Origin: Candidatus Jettenia sp. AMX2
GTDB lineage: Bacteria; Planctomycetota; Brocadiia; Brocadiales; Brocadiaceae
Assembly (NCBI GenBank): GCA_030583665.1
Contig: CP129469.1
Coordinates: 496,001-560,000, forward strand
Reading direction: 5' to 3'
Length of the DNA stretch: 64,000 nt
Under the pieces are notes generated by a model that saw nothing but the letters and a program-made list of their open reading frames with translations, searched no databases and was not told where the DNA came from. Of this stretch, positions 7,834-16,104 are shown piece by piece. The translations under genes were made by a program, and so were the position numbers. The number at the start of each line of letters is the position of its first letter. Position 1 is the first letter of the stretch.

Positions 7834-8706
7834 TTATCCTCCTCTCGTTTTTTTAAACCACAAAAGCAAATCAAGTAATGCGTAAGTTACAGCCTGCACG
7901 GTATATTTTGTTGGTGGATAATCGGGGTTTTCATAAGGAGTATGCGCTCCATTGTCACTTGTAACTTTATAAATGACTCCTGCAAATCTATCTATGATTG
8001 AATTTCTTTTTACATGTCCTTTATCAGTTAGATGCTTGTAAATTTTGGTAACATCTATTCCGTTTTCAATATATTCATTTGGAACTAACTCATAACTCTC
8101 TTTATTTAATGCAATATATATTTTTTCTTGTAAGCGACGTAGACAACTTAAATTATTTTTTATTATTGTAAAATCAGTACTGTTCATATTTTTTAAACAA
8201 TTTACAAGTTCTTCCTCTGCTTCGTTACCAATATAATCTTCGATTATCTCAAACGCATCTGAATATCTATCTAATATTTTTCCTCTTTCTGATTCTCGTG
8301 CTTTATTTATAAGGAATGAGAACATAGCTTCTTCGTCTTGTCCCTTTGAGTAAACTGCCCATGTGCCCTCATATAGTTTTTTCAGGTTTTTATACTCATC
8401 AGGCTCTCCGGTCAGAACAACAATTGGAATGTTTGGCAATTTTTTTCCAAAATATTTTAGCGCAGCAGTAATAAAGCTCTTATCTGGTACTTTTTGTTCT
8501 TTATTTTTCATACATATAACATCCAGTATGATTCCACAAATTGAGCGCCCTTCTTTGCTTTCAAGGAACATTTTTGCTTCTTCTAAATTAGAAACATGTT
8601 TCAGTATTATGCGACGTTTCTGGGCATCTCTGTTCAACTCTTCAACGTAATCTTTATCGTCATCTACTATCAATAAACGTAAAGGTCTGGTTTTATTTTT
8701 ACTCAT
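7834..8706 (-). CDS. Response regulator with C-terminal helical output domain
   Basis: A 290-residue protein. Residues 7-130 are a receiver domain with all key positions: the acidic triplet in 'IVDDDKDY', the phospho-acceptor Asp near residue 62 in 'GIILDVIC', Thr in 'VVLTGEP' and Lys in 'VYSKGQD'. There is no DNA-binding domain. The C-terminal half is helical and ends with 'GAHTPYENPDYPPTKYTVQA' then 'LLDLLLWF'. This resembles the C-terminal (Abi_C/HEPN-like) domain of abortive-infection proteins, a guess based on pattern only. Its ATG overlaps the stop of the kinase fusion gene (ATGA), so it is the natural phosphorylation partner. Confidence 0.75.
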   Translation of the reverse strand: MSKNKTRPLRLLIVDDDKDYVEELNRDAQKRRIILKHVSNLEEAKMFLESKEGRSICGIILDVICMKNKEQKVPDKSFITAALKYFGKKLPNIPIVVLTGEPDEYKNLKKLYEGTWAVYSKGQDEEAMFSFLINKARESERGKILDRYSDAFEIIEDYIGNEAEEELVNCLKNMNSTDFTIIKNNLSCLRRLQEKIYIALNKESYELVPNEYIENGIDVTKIYKHLTDKGHVKRNSIIDRFAGVIYKVTSDNGAHTPYENPDYPPTKYTVQAVTYALLDLLLWFKKTRGG

Positions 8707-11323
8707 TTTATAACCTTTCTAGGAAGTGTTATTCTAAAGTGAACAGAATTTTTATCTCGAATTATTTGAAAAGAACCATTATGTGCTTCAATTACTTTGC
8801 CAACCCATGCCCCTCCCAGTCCTTCACCATGGCTATCTTTACTTTTTATACCAAAAGACAAAAATTCCTTTTCATTTATATTCTCTGGAAATAAAATTCC
8901 ATTATTTTGTAATCAATGGTTATGTTTTCATCATTTCCGTCAATATCAAATTCCAACCTCGCATCACTAAAAGATTCATTAAAGGCATGGTATTCTGCAT
9001 TTATGATAATATTATTAATGGCTTCAACGAAATGCTCTTTATGAAGTTGAATATGCCCATCTACCATGCGGTTCACTTTTTTTACAATAAGTTTATAAGG
9101 TTTATTAGTATAAAGAGGTTTAATATCATTTATAAAAAGTTCATATACATCGATATCTTGAAAATCGTCTTTTCTTATTTCACGTGTTATAAGATCTCTT
9201 GCACTCTTAAGAATATTACCCACTTGGTTTAAGTTCTTGATTGATATATTTAATGCTTCGCCTACGGTTTCTTTTGTGCCGTCTAAGCGGGTTGATAAGA
9301 TTTCATCGATTAGTTGTCTTTCTTCCAAGAATTTAATTACGTCATTAATTGGGGATTTTGCGTTATAAATTTTAGGGTTTATATTATGAGCGAGATGACG
9401 AATAATACTAAATTCTGCTTCTTGTTTCTTATCAACAAGTTTCAAACGTTCCTTTAAGGTTTCTAATCTTGCATTTTCTGCTTCGAATAGTGTTGATTTG
9501 TATTGGTTTATAAAAATGCGCTGATCTTCTAAAGATTTAAAAATTGGAATAATAATTGTTTTTAGATCTGATAAAGTAATACGGGGGAATGACCACCTTG
9601 TATTCTTATGTCTTGCCGCGTGTTGTTTTCTAACTATTGGACTATAAAGTTGATAAAATAAGTATTCAAGATCAATGTTTTCTTTTGGAACAATTACCAC
9701 AATGTTTCTGCTTACTAATATCTCTGGATATTTTATATCGTCTTCAATGGACTCTTTCTTATATGGTAAATTTGGATCAAATATAGTTTGTCTCAAAGTA
9801 TCACCCAAAAGGGAGACAAGAATACATTTTTGTCGAATAATTTCGCCTTCAGATGCTGGTTTTCCAAAAGTAACATTATTGAAGTTAACGTAAGGATACA
9901 TTAAATTTGTTGAAAGATCTAATGTTGAGATAAAAGGCAATCCTTGTTTATCTTTTTCAGGACGTTTTTTTGTTTTCCCGCATTCGATTTTATACATATC
10001 TTTAAGCGGAATACCTGTTTCATCCTTTCTTAGTTTTTTTATTTCACTTGGGGTGGTGCCAACATAACAATTTGGAGATAAATTAAAATTATTTTGCTGT
10101 ATTTCTTCGTAAGTAACAATTTCTTCATCTTTAGTCCTTGTTTCAAAATTATTATAAGCAGTTACTATTCTCTCAATTTCTTCATGAGATATAGAAACCA
10201 ATCCATCTCTTATAAAAGGGGAGACTTTTGTATATATAACCTTATGTTTTCTGTCAATTGATTTATTTTTATTTATTATGAGAAGATTTAGATTGGTGTT
10301 CAAAGAAGGATAAAGTTCTAATGGCAATTGAATTACGGATTCAATGTAGTCATTTTTGAAATTAAGTTCCTTTAAAAATTTATCTGTCCTCATATTGGAA
10401 AGTTGATTTTGAGGAAGTAATATACCCATCCGACCATTATCAATTAGTCTAGAATTATAAATGTTCTTAAACTTAATTATTTTGTAAATATAGTCATCGG
10501 AATTCATATAATAATCATCAAATAGATATCTTAAAACTAAAACATCAGCTTTGTTTTCATTAAAAAAACTTCCTTTTGCGGCTGAATTGAAAAGAACGCC
10601 AGCCATAGCAAGTCTTAACTTTGCCAGTCCCAATATCTCCTTATCTTCCTCATAAATGTCTATATTATTTGATAAATTGTATTGCTCGAATTTGTTAGGC
10701 CACCCATGATTTTCATATATGTGAGTTATGGCAGCAATAAGGATATCACCGAAACCACAATGAGGATTGTATAGCTTTTCGGAAATTTGCGGATTTAATA
10801 GTTTTACTATCAATTTGCATAATGAATTTGGTATATATGATGTTTTACTTCTAATTATTCCTGTACTTTCTGCATGTTGCTCAAAAAATGCAGAAACAAT
10901 TTCCACAAATTCTTTGAGAGAAAAATTATTGAGAGACAAATCTAAAGAATCGAATGTGTTTAATAATTCCTTTTGTGTTAATGGCGAAATATTTTGCTGA
11001 TATCTTTGTATATCAAGCGCATCAGCAATATCTCCCAACCCTTTATTAGCAGATGAAATCTCTCTGAAATTTTTATCAATTAGTTTAAACAATTGCTCAG
11101 ATGAGAAATCCAGGCAAGACCATCTGTAGCTTTCAGGAATCGTAATTATTGATTTGTCAGATGCTCCATTTTGCTCAAGAATATCATTAAAACGTTTATA
11201 TGCTATGAGAACAAAAACAATTTTAAATGAATCAAAGTGACTTAAGGTACTCGATGAGTTGTGGAGTATTTCTATGGCTTCTGAGATTTTATTGTTAAAT
11301 ACCTGTGTTTTATTATTTTTCAC
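8703..11323 (-). CDS. HsdM/HsdS-like protein fused to histidine kinase (frameshift near end)
   Basis: Read as one gene of about 873 residues. Residues 1-420 follow the type I methylase subunit (HsdM): a helical N-terminus, then 'NPHCGFGDILIAA' at about 185 where HsdM has the AdoMet-binding 'DPACGTGGFL'. The catalytic NPPF/Y motif is absent; 'VLRYLFDD' stands in its region. Residues 440-620 look like a type I specificity (HsdS) target-recognition domain, followed by a coiled coil. Residues 635-873 are a histidine kinase: H-box 'IIRHLAHNINP', N-box 'EAINNIIINAEYHAF', then NNG and 'HGEGLGGAW' (G2 box). The original frame stops at 8876. Adding one A to the A4 run at 8905-8908 restores the last 65 residues, ending in ATGA with the next gene. 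Confidence 0.75.
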
Positions 11324-11379
11324 CTTATCTTAATCTAAAAATTTTTACATTAACGTTATAAATCATTATTATTACTTAT

Positions 11380-11395
11380 AGCAAGGACAATGCCA
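11380..11395 (-). promoter_or_regulatory. Sigma-54 (-24/-12) promoter
   Basis: On the minus strand the sequence reads 'TGGCATTGTCCTTGCT', with GG and GC 10 bases apart, against the consensus TGGCACG-N4-TTGCW: a near-perfect RpoN site. Transcription would begin near 11369, about 46 bases ahead of the kinase fusion start at 11323. The gene immediately upstream is a sigma-54 activator, which strengthens the call. Confidence 0.85.
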
Positions 11396-11471
11396 AAATA
11401 TTCTAGTTTGTCTATCTTCTTTGATTACAAGAAGTTACAAATATTACACCAAAAATATATATCTGTGAAGT

Positions 11472-11506
11472 TTCAACTTAAGTTTAATTTTATTCAACTC
11501 AGGTTT
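11472..11506. promoter_or_regulatory. Tandem upstream activator sites
   Basis: Two copies of 'TTCAACTYARGTTT' (11472-11485 and 11493-11506), each an imperfect palindrome around AACTYARGTT, begin exactly 21 bases apart, or two helical turns. They lie about 80-110 bases upstream of the -24 element, where enhancer-binding proteins normally bind. They sit just after the stop codon of the CARF activator gene, its likely ligand. Confidence 0.65.
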
Positions 11507-11509
11507 AAA

Positions 11510-12994
11510 TTATGGATTGCGGAGAAACTTGTGTACTGCCTGAGGTGTTATTCCCAAGAGTTTTGCGGCTTTGCTTTGATTCCCTTCTGCTAATTCCAAT
11601 GCTCTCAATATCATTTGTTTTCGAACACTCGATAAAAAATCCTCTAAGGAGAAATCTGATGATGGTTCTGGCAACGTTGCTAAAGGATCAGACTTTATTA
11701 ATGGTTCTGAAATCAACAAATCATCTGCTTCCAGCACATCACGTCTTGCCAATCTTGCTGACCGCTCAATTACATTCTCAAGATCTCGTACATTACCGGG
11801 CCAGGAATGTTCTTGCAATCTTATCAATGCGCCTGGTGACAATCTTCTCGGTCTTTTAAGTGCGGTATTAATTCGGTCAAGTACATAAAGGGCAATTTTA
11901 GGAATATCACTTTTTCTTTCCCTCAAGGAAGGTAAACGAATTTCTCCAATATTTAAACGGTAATAAAGGTCCTCTCGAAAATGCCCTTTTTTTATTGCCT
12001 TTATAAGATCTTTGTTTGTGGCGGCAATAATGCGAACATTTACTTTATGTGATTTTTTAGCTCCAACAGGTTCTACGATCCCATCTTGTAAAACACGGAG
12101 CAACTTAGCTTGCATTGATAAAGGGAGTTCCCCTAACTCGTCAAGAAATAAGGTCCCACCATCAGCCTGATCAAATTTGCCAAACTGATCATTTATTGCA
12201 CCGGTAAAAGTGCCTTTTTTATGACCGAACAAGATGCTTTCAACAAGATTTTCCGGAATAGCAGCACAGTTTATTGGTATGAACAGATCTGATGGTCTGC
12301 CACTAAGAAGGTGTACAAATTTTGCAAACATCTCTTTACCGGTACCCGTTTCTCCAAGAATAAGTATGGGTATGTTTGATTGTGCCAGTGCGGTAGCCGT
12401 TTCTATAGACTTATAAATGCTTGGATGATCTCCGACTATCCCCAATTTTTTAATTACCGCAGAAACATCCAAAGAAGCATCGTCAGTTTTAACATTGTAA
12501 ATATTAGCTCTCACAATGGGGAAGTCAGGCAGAGTTAAGTCTATTTCTGAAACTATCGGGTGTTCTTTACTAACAAATTTAGGAGGACGTACATGTAAAA
12601 TACGGGCAGGAATTTCTCCGCTTGCCACAAGCAAAACCCAACAGGCGTGCATTTGGGGCGTTCCCGAAGCTGTAGCTACAAAATAATGTGCGTCCTGGAA
12701 TTTATCAAAAATCGTCCTGGTATGGTGGCGCAAACCTTTCAGAATCGCAATATAGTTGGTTGGGTCATTGAGTAATAATTGTCGATTTTCTATACCCACA
12801 TTGGGATATAATTTTTTTATAAATCCCTCTGTAGCCAAAGTGTTTTTTTCTGTATTTGGTGTGGTAAAAAGAATAACGTGGTTAAAGGTTTTTGCATTTA
12901 AAAGGGAAAGGATTGGACCAGGTTGCTCTTCTTCGCCAATGAGCCCTTTTGCATAAGGGTCATGGAAACCGGTAAATGTAAGTAGTATATTCAT
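11510..12994 (-). CDS. RtcR-like CARF-AAA+ sigma-54 activator
   Basis: A 494-residue enhancer-binding protein. Residues 1-150 form a CARF-like ligand domain similar to that of RtcR ('YFVATASGTPQMHACWVLL', then 'PARILHVRPP'; RtcR has 'HITTGTHVAQICWFLL'). Residues 190-420 are the sigma-54 AAA+ ATPase: Walker A 'GETGTGKE' near 213, the sigma-54 contact loop as GTFTGA (usually GAFTGA) near 261, and Walker B 'LFLDELGE' near 283. Residues 465-494 are a Fis-type helix-turn-helix. RtcR controls the rtcBA RNA-repair genes after binding an RNA-derived ligand. Here no rtcBA follows; instead an RpoN promoter and the kinase-fusion operon lie downstream in the same direction. Confidence 0.85.
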   Translation of the reverse strand: MNILLTFTGFHDPYAKGLIGEEEQPGPILSLLNAKTFNHVILFTTPNTEKNTLATEGFIKKLYPNVGIENRQLLLNDPTNYIAILKGLRHHTRTIFDKFQDAHYFVATASGTPQMHACWVLLVASGEIPARILHVRPPKFVSKEHPIVSEIDLTLPDFPIVRANIYNVKTDDASLDVSAVIKKLGIVGDHPSIYKSIETATALAQSNIPILILGETGTGKEMFAKFVHLLSGRPSDLFIPINCAAIPENLVESILFGHKKGTFTGAINDQFGKFDQADGGTLFLDELGELPLSMQAKLLRVLQDGIVEPVGAKKSHKVNVRIIAATNKDLIKAIKKGHFREDLYYRLNIGEIRLPSLRERKSDIPKIALYVLDRINTALKRPRRLSPGALIRLQEHSWPGNVRDLENVIERSARLARRDVLEADDLLISEPLIKSDPLATLPEPSSDFSLEDFLSSVRKQMILRALELAEGNQSKAAKLLGITPQAVHKFLRNP

Positions 12995-13199
12995 TCTTCA
13001 ACCTTTTAAAAAGGCAGAAAGAACCTGTAAAAGGATAACATATAACCCTCTAAATCAGAATAACCCAAACAAACGCAACAGAAAAATTATCTTACAAAAT
13101 TAGTAGAATTTCAAGAATTTAACATCAAAGGTTAAAGATAGAACGAGAAGAAGAAGGCAAGCAAGTATTAGGACAAAAAAGGGATGTGTACTTTATAAT

Positions 13200-13236
13200 A
13201 TTGTTTTGCTTCAGACGAAATCAGACATTTTCAGAT
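13200..13236. repeat. Solo IS-end repeat (reverse orientation)
   Basis: 'TTGTTTTGCTTCAGACGAAA' followed by 'TCAGACATTTTCAG' matches the reverse complement of the right IS end at 3468-3508. It sits directly beside the RAYT remnant, in the region upstream of the CARF activator. Confidence 0.55.
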
Positions 13237-13250
13237 CAGGCTAAAAACTG

Positions 13251-13419
13251 TCAGCGCCAATAAGTCTCCCTGTCATTCGTAACATCGGAACATTTCAAAT
13301 CCTTCTTTCGATAGATATTATAATCTTCGTCACAGAAGAATATTTGCAAAAGCTGATTTCCTCGCTGAGTAATACGATGTTGCACTTTCGGTACATCTTG
13401 TACGTGCGATTCTTGACAT
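13251..13419 (-). pseudogene. RAYT (REP-associated Y1 transposase) N-terminal remnant
   Basis: The minus strand starts ATG with 'MSRIART'. After a one-frame shift it continues 'VPKVQHRITQRGNQLLQIFF' and 'CDEDYNIYRKKDL', then meets a stop at 13251. This is the standard N-terminus of IS200-like REP-associated tyrosine transposases ('PGVPHHVTQRGNxxQxxFF'), including the HxH metal site region, here partly degraded to QHR. Only about 55 codons remain of a usual 220-300, and the catalytic Tyr is lost. RAYTs mobilise REP palindromes, which are common in this window. Confidence 0.7.
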
Positions 13420-13498
13420 TATGAAAGACCTTGATAATAAGCTTAGTGTATTATAATATACTAAAGTTACAAATTACATTGCACAAAGGAACGAATTC

Positions 13499-13762
13499 AT
13501 GAAATCAAAGAAAGCTGGAAAAGGCACTTCTCACGTTGAGGTAACCAATATATCCAATCACGGAATATGGTTGTATGTCAAAGGTACTGAGTATTTTTTA
13601 CCATTCGAAAGTTTTCCGTGGTTTAAGGAGGCAAAAATAGGTGAAATACTGGAAGTAGAGCTTTTCCATGATAATCACCTGAGATGGGAAAAACTGGATA
13701 TAGATCTTGAAATAGGATCATTGATAGATACTGACAAATATCCTCTCGTATATCAAAACTAA
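13499..13762 (+). CDS. DUF2442 domain protein
   Basis: An 87-residue protein containing 'HGIWLYVKGTEYFLPFESFP' and 'WEKLDIDLEIGSL', the two blocks of DUF2442. Such proteins are often encoded beside a DUF4160 partner and may form a toxin-antitoxin-like pair, but no partner gene is seen here. A ribosome site 'AAAGGAAC' precedes the ATG. Upstream, 13443-13462 is an AT-rich near-palindrome (TAGTGTATTATAATATACTA) that could include the -10 region or an operator. Confidence 0.75.
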   Translation: MKSKKAGKGTSHVEVTNISNHGIWLYVKGTEYFLPFESFPWFKEAKIGEILEVELFHDNHLRWEKLDIDLEIGSLIDTDKYPLVYQN

Positions 13763-13806
13763 TTACCTTAATCCTTCGATAAGAGGCCATGTTCCAGATA
13801 GTATTA

Positions 13807-13838
13807 AGATTGCTTCGCACTTCGCTCCTCGCAATGAC
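13807..13838. repeat. Half copy of REP family 1
   Basis: 'AGATTGCTTCGCACTTCG' plus 'CTCCTCGCAATGAC' is one arm of the family-1 palindrome, followed at 13855 by a family-2 palindrome. This gap (13763-14097) holds no gene. Confidence 0.6.
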
Positions 13839-13905
13839 GTCATTCCGCCTTATAAGGGCAGGCACTACCTGCTAATTAACGTTTCGTTTATATAAGGTAA
13901 AATCA

Positions 13906-13980
13906 TGATGTCAACCGGGGACGGTTGACCTACCATGCACGCATTTTTTGGTAGGACAACCGTCCCGGTTGTCATAATGG
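13906..13980. repeat. Long palindromic repeat, family 4
   Basis: 'GTCAACCGGGGACGGTTGAC' and its complement-like arm 'GGACAACCGTCCCGGTTGTC' flank a short loop containing 'CCTACCA...TGGTAGG'. A decayed relative with the same flank ('CATTATGACAAC') lies at 20793-20893. No reading frame. Confidence 0.6.
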
Positions 13981-14097
13981 TAATTCCTTACATGTAGGGA
14001 AAACCTTTAGGTTTGCTTTCCTTAAAGCCTTGCCCTACAGGGATAAACACACCTGTACAAAGAGACGTATGCACCGCCTGCCAAAAATGACTATTCC

Positions 14098-16104
14098 TTA
14101 TGACCATTTGGAGGGCTGGGATGGTACATGGAAATCAAGAGCAGGTTCCCCTGAAACTGCTGATTCTGCCTTTCCTGTTTCATTTCCGGCGATTTCAGGG
14201 TGTATTTTCTCCTGGGTATTAAATTGCATCTCAAATAATTTTTTATAGAGTCCGTCGTTTGCAATAAGCTCATGGTGTATTCCCATTTCGACAATCCTTC
14301 CTTTATCAAGGACTACGATCAAATCCGCATGCAATACGGTTGATAACCGGTGTGCAATGACAAAGGTCGTGCGGTCTTTTATCAGGCGATAAATGGCGTG
14401 CTGGATGAGTTGTTCCGTTTCGGAATCCACAGATGATGTGGCTTCATCCAGGATAAGTATCCGTGGATTAGCAAGAATAGCGCAGGCAATAGCAATACGT
14501 TGTTTTTGACCCCCGGAGAGTTTTACACCGCGTTCACCGATTACCGAATCATATCCCTTAGGCAATTCCATAATAAAGTCGTGTGCATTGGCAGCACGGG
14601 CTGCTTCCTCAATCTCCTTGTCTGTCGCATGCGACCGGGCATAGGCGATGTTTGCCTTTACGGTATCATTAAAGAGAAACGGCTCCTGGAGTACCATGGC
14701 CGTCTGTTTACGCAGTGAGTTGAGTTTAACGTTCCTGATATTATAGCCATCGATAAAGATGTTGCCCCTGGCAGGATCGTAAAACCGTGGTATCAGTTTT
14801 GTGAGTGTCGTTTTACCGCTACCGCTGGGGCCTACAAGTGCAATCATTTGGCCTGGGAGTGCCTGTATGTTTATATCTGTCAGGACTTCTTTTTCCTTGT
14901 TATACGAGAAGTGAATGTGCCTGAATTCTACGATTCCCCGTACGGGTGGCAACTCTATAGCGTTGTGACCTTCCTTTAGACTTGATGGGGTGTCTAAAAT
15001 TTCAAAGACCCGTTCAGTGGATGCGATAGCACGTTGTACCTGATTGTAGAAACGTGTCAGGCCTGTTATGGGGCCATACATCATCTGGAGGTATGGGAAA
15101 AAGATAACAAACGTACCGGCAGAAAGCTGCCCTTGTAGCACCTTATATCCGCCGTAACAGATAACGACCACGGCGCCGGCTTCCGTCATCAGATCAACTG
15201 CAGGTCTTAAGGCTGAAACAAGTTTTAATATCCGGACATAGAGGGCGTAGTTTTCGTAATTCTTTTTCTGAAAACGTTCTGTCTCCTCGGCCTCTTTTGC
15301 AAATCCTGCTATGAGGCGAATACCCGATAGATTGTCCTGAATCAAGGCATTCAGCTCTCCTGTCTTATCCCTTAAAGAACGGAAGACCTTTCTTATCCTT
15401 TTCCCGAAGTTATAGGTACATAAGGAAATAAAGGGACAAACCAGCAAGGCAATGGAGGTAAGGGTCCAGTCAAGTTTCATACAGAAATAAAGGATCCATC
15501 CGAATTTGAACATGTCAGTAATAAAGGTAATAACAGGTCCCACAATTGCCTGTTCAAGCGAGTTGACATCGTTCATAAGACGGCTCATGATCTCGCCGGT
15601 CTTATTATTCTCAAAATAGGCAAGAGGAAGTTTTTGGATATGGTTATAAAGCTGATTTCGCAAATCGTAAATAAGCCTTTGTCCCAGTTCAGAAGTAAGA
15701 AAACCGTGGATGAGCGTAATAGCCCCGTGAAAGATGTGCAAAACAATGAAACTTATCCCAAGAAAGACAAGGGTTATTATGGTGGGATGGTGGTTTTCGA
15801 ACCAATGGGTATGAATAGAACGGGCAGTGGTAACCATTGGCTTTGAGAGGGGAATGGTATTCTTTTGCTCATCAAAATATGCTTTATTAGGGGATATTTC
15901 CTGCGGGATATCATTCTGCCTGTTTTTTGCAAAATTATCGGCTATCCTGATCTCATCAACGGCAATGCCCAGTAACTGTGTTGGCAATACGGCAATGCAT
16001 GCGCTTACTGCAGAGAGGGTTAGGATAAGAGCAGATTTACGCCAGTAGGGTTTCAGGTAGCCGAGAAGCCTCAGGTAGGTATTTTTTGCCTTTCCCTTAT
16101 TCAT
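14098..16104 (-). CDS. MsbA-type ABC exporter (permease-ATPase)
   Basis: A 668-residue half transporter in the inner membrane. Residues 20-390 hold six membrane spans of the ABC exporter type, with a long periplasmic insert after the first helix (about 55-105). Residues 400-640 are the ATPase: Walker A 'GPSGSGKTT' near 426, signature 'LSGGQ' near 530, Walker B 'ILILDEATSSVD', and H-loop 'FVIAHRLST'. The C-terminus has a 35-residue Pro/Ser-rich extension. It probably dimerises to export lipid, lipid-linked glycan or drug; the substrate cannot be read. Its start overlaps the upstream MacB-like permease by 8 bases, so the two are co-transcribed. Confidence 0.85.
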   Translation of the reverse strand: MNKGKAKNTYLRLLGYLKPYWRKSALILTLSAVSACIAVLPTQLLGIAVDEIRIADNFAKNRQNDIPQEISPNKAYFDEQKNTIPLSKPMVTTARSIHTHWFENHHPTIITLVFLGISFIVLHIFHGAITLIHGFLTSELGQRLIYDLRNQLYNHIQKLPLAYFENNKTGEIMSRLMNDVNSLEQAIVGPVITFITDMFKFGWILYFCMKLDWTLTSIALLVCPFISLCTYNFGKRIRKVFRSLRDKTGELNALIQDNLSGIRLIAGFAKEAEETERFQKKNYENYALYVRILKLVSALRPAVDLMTEAGAVVVICYGGYKVLQGQLSAGTFVIFFPYLQMMYGPITGLTRFYNQVQRAIASTERVFEILDTPSSLKEGHNAIELPPVRGIVEFRHIHFSYNKEKEVLTDINIQALPGQMIALVGPSGSGKTTLTKLIPRFYDPARGNIFIDGYNIRNVKLNSLRKQTAMVLQEPFLFNDTVKANIAYARSHATDKEIEEAARAANAHDFIMELPKGYDSVIGERGVKLSGGQKQRIAIACAILANPRILILDEATSSVDSETEQLIQHAIYRLIKDRTTFVIAHRLSTVLHADLIVVLDKGRIVEMGIHHELIANDGLYKKLFEMQFNTQEKIHPEIAGNETGKAESAVSGEPALDFHVPSQPSKWS

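Noticed and set aside
8783-9232. 149-residue plus-strand frame rich in Tyr/Phe/Ile
   Set aside because: It lies wholly antisense to the AT-rich kinase part of the fusion gene. Its composition is what the reverse of such a gene gives.
11510-12994. Naming this gene rtcR outright
   Set aside because: The CARF and AAA+ parts resemble RtcR, but no rtcB or rtcA is nearby and the promoter it faces belongs to a different operon, so only 'RtcR-like' is justified.
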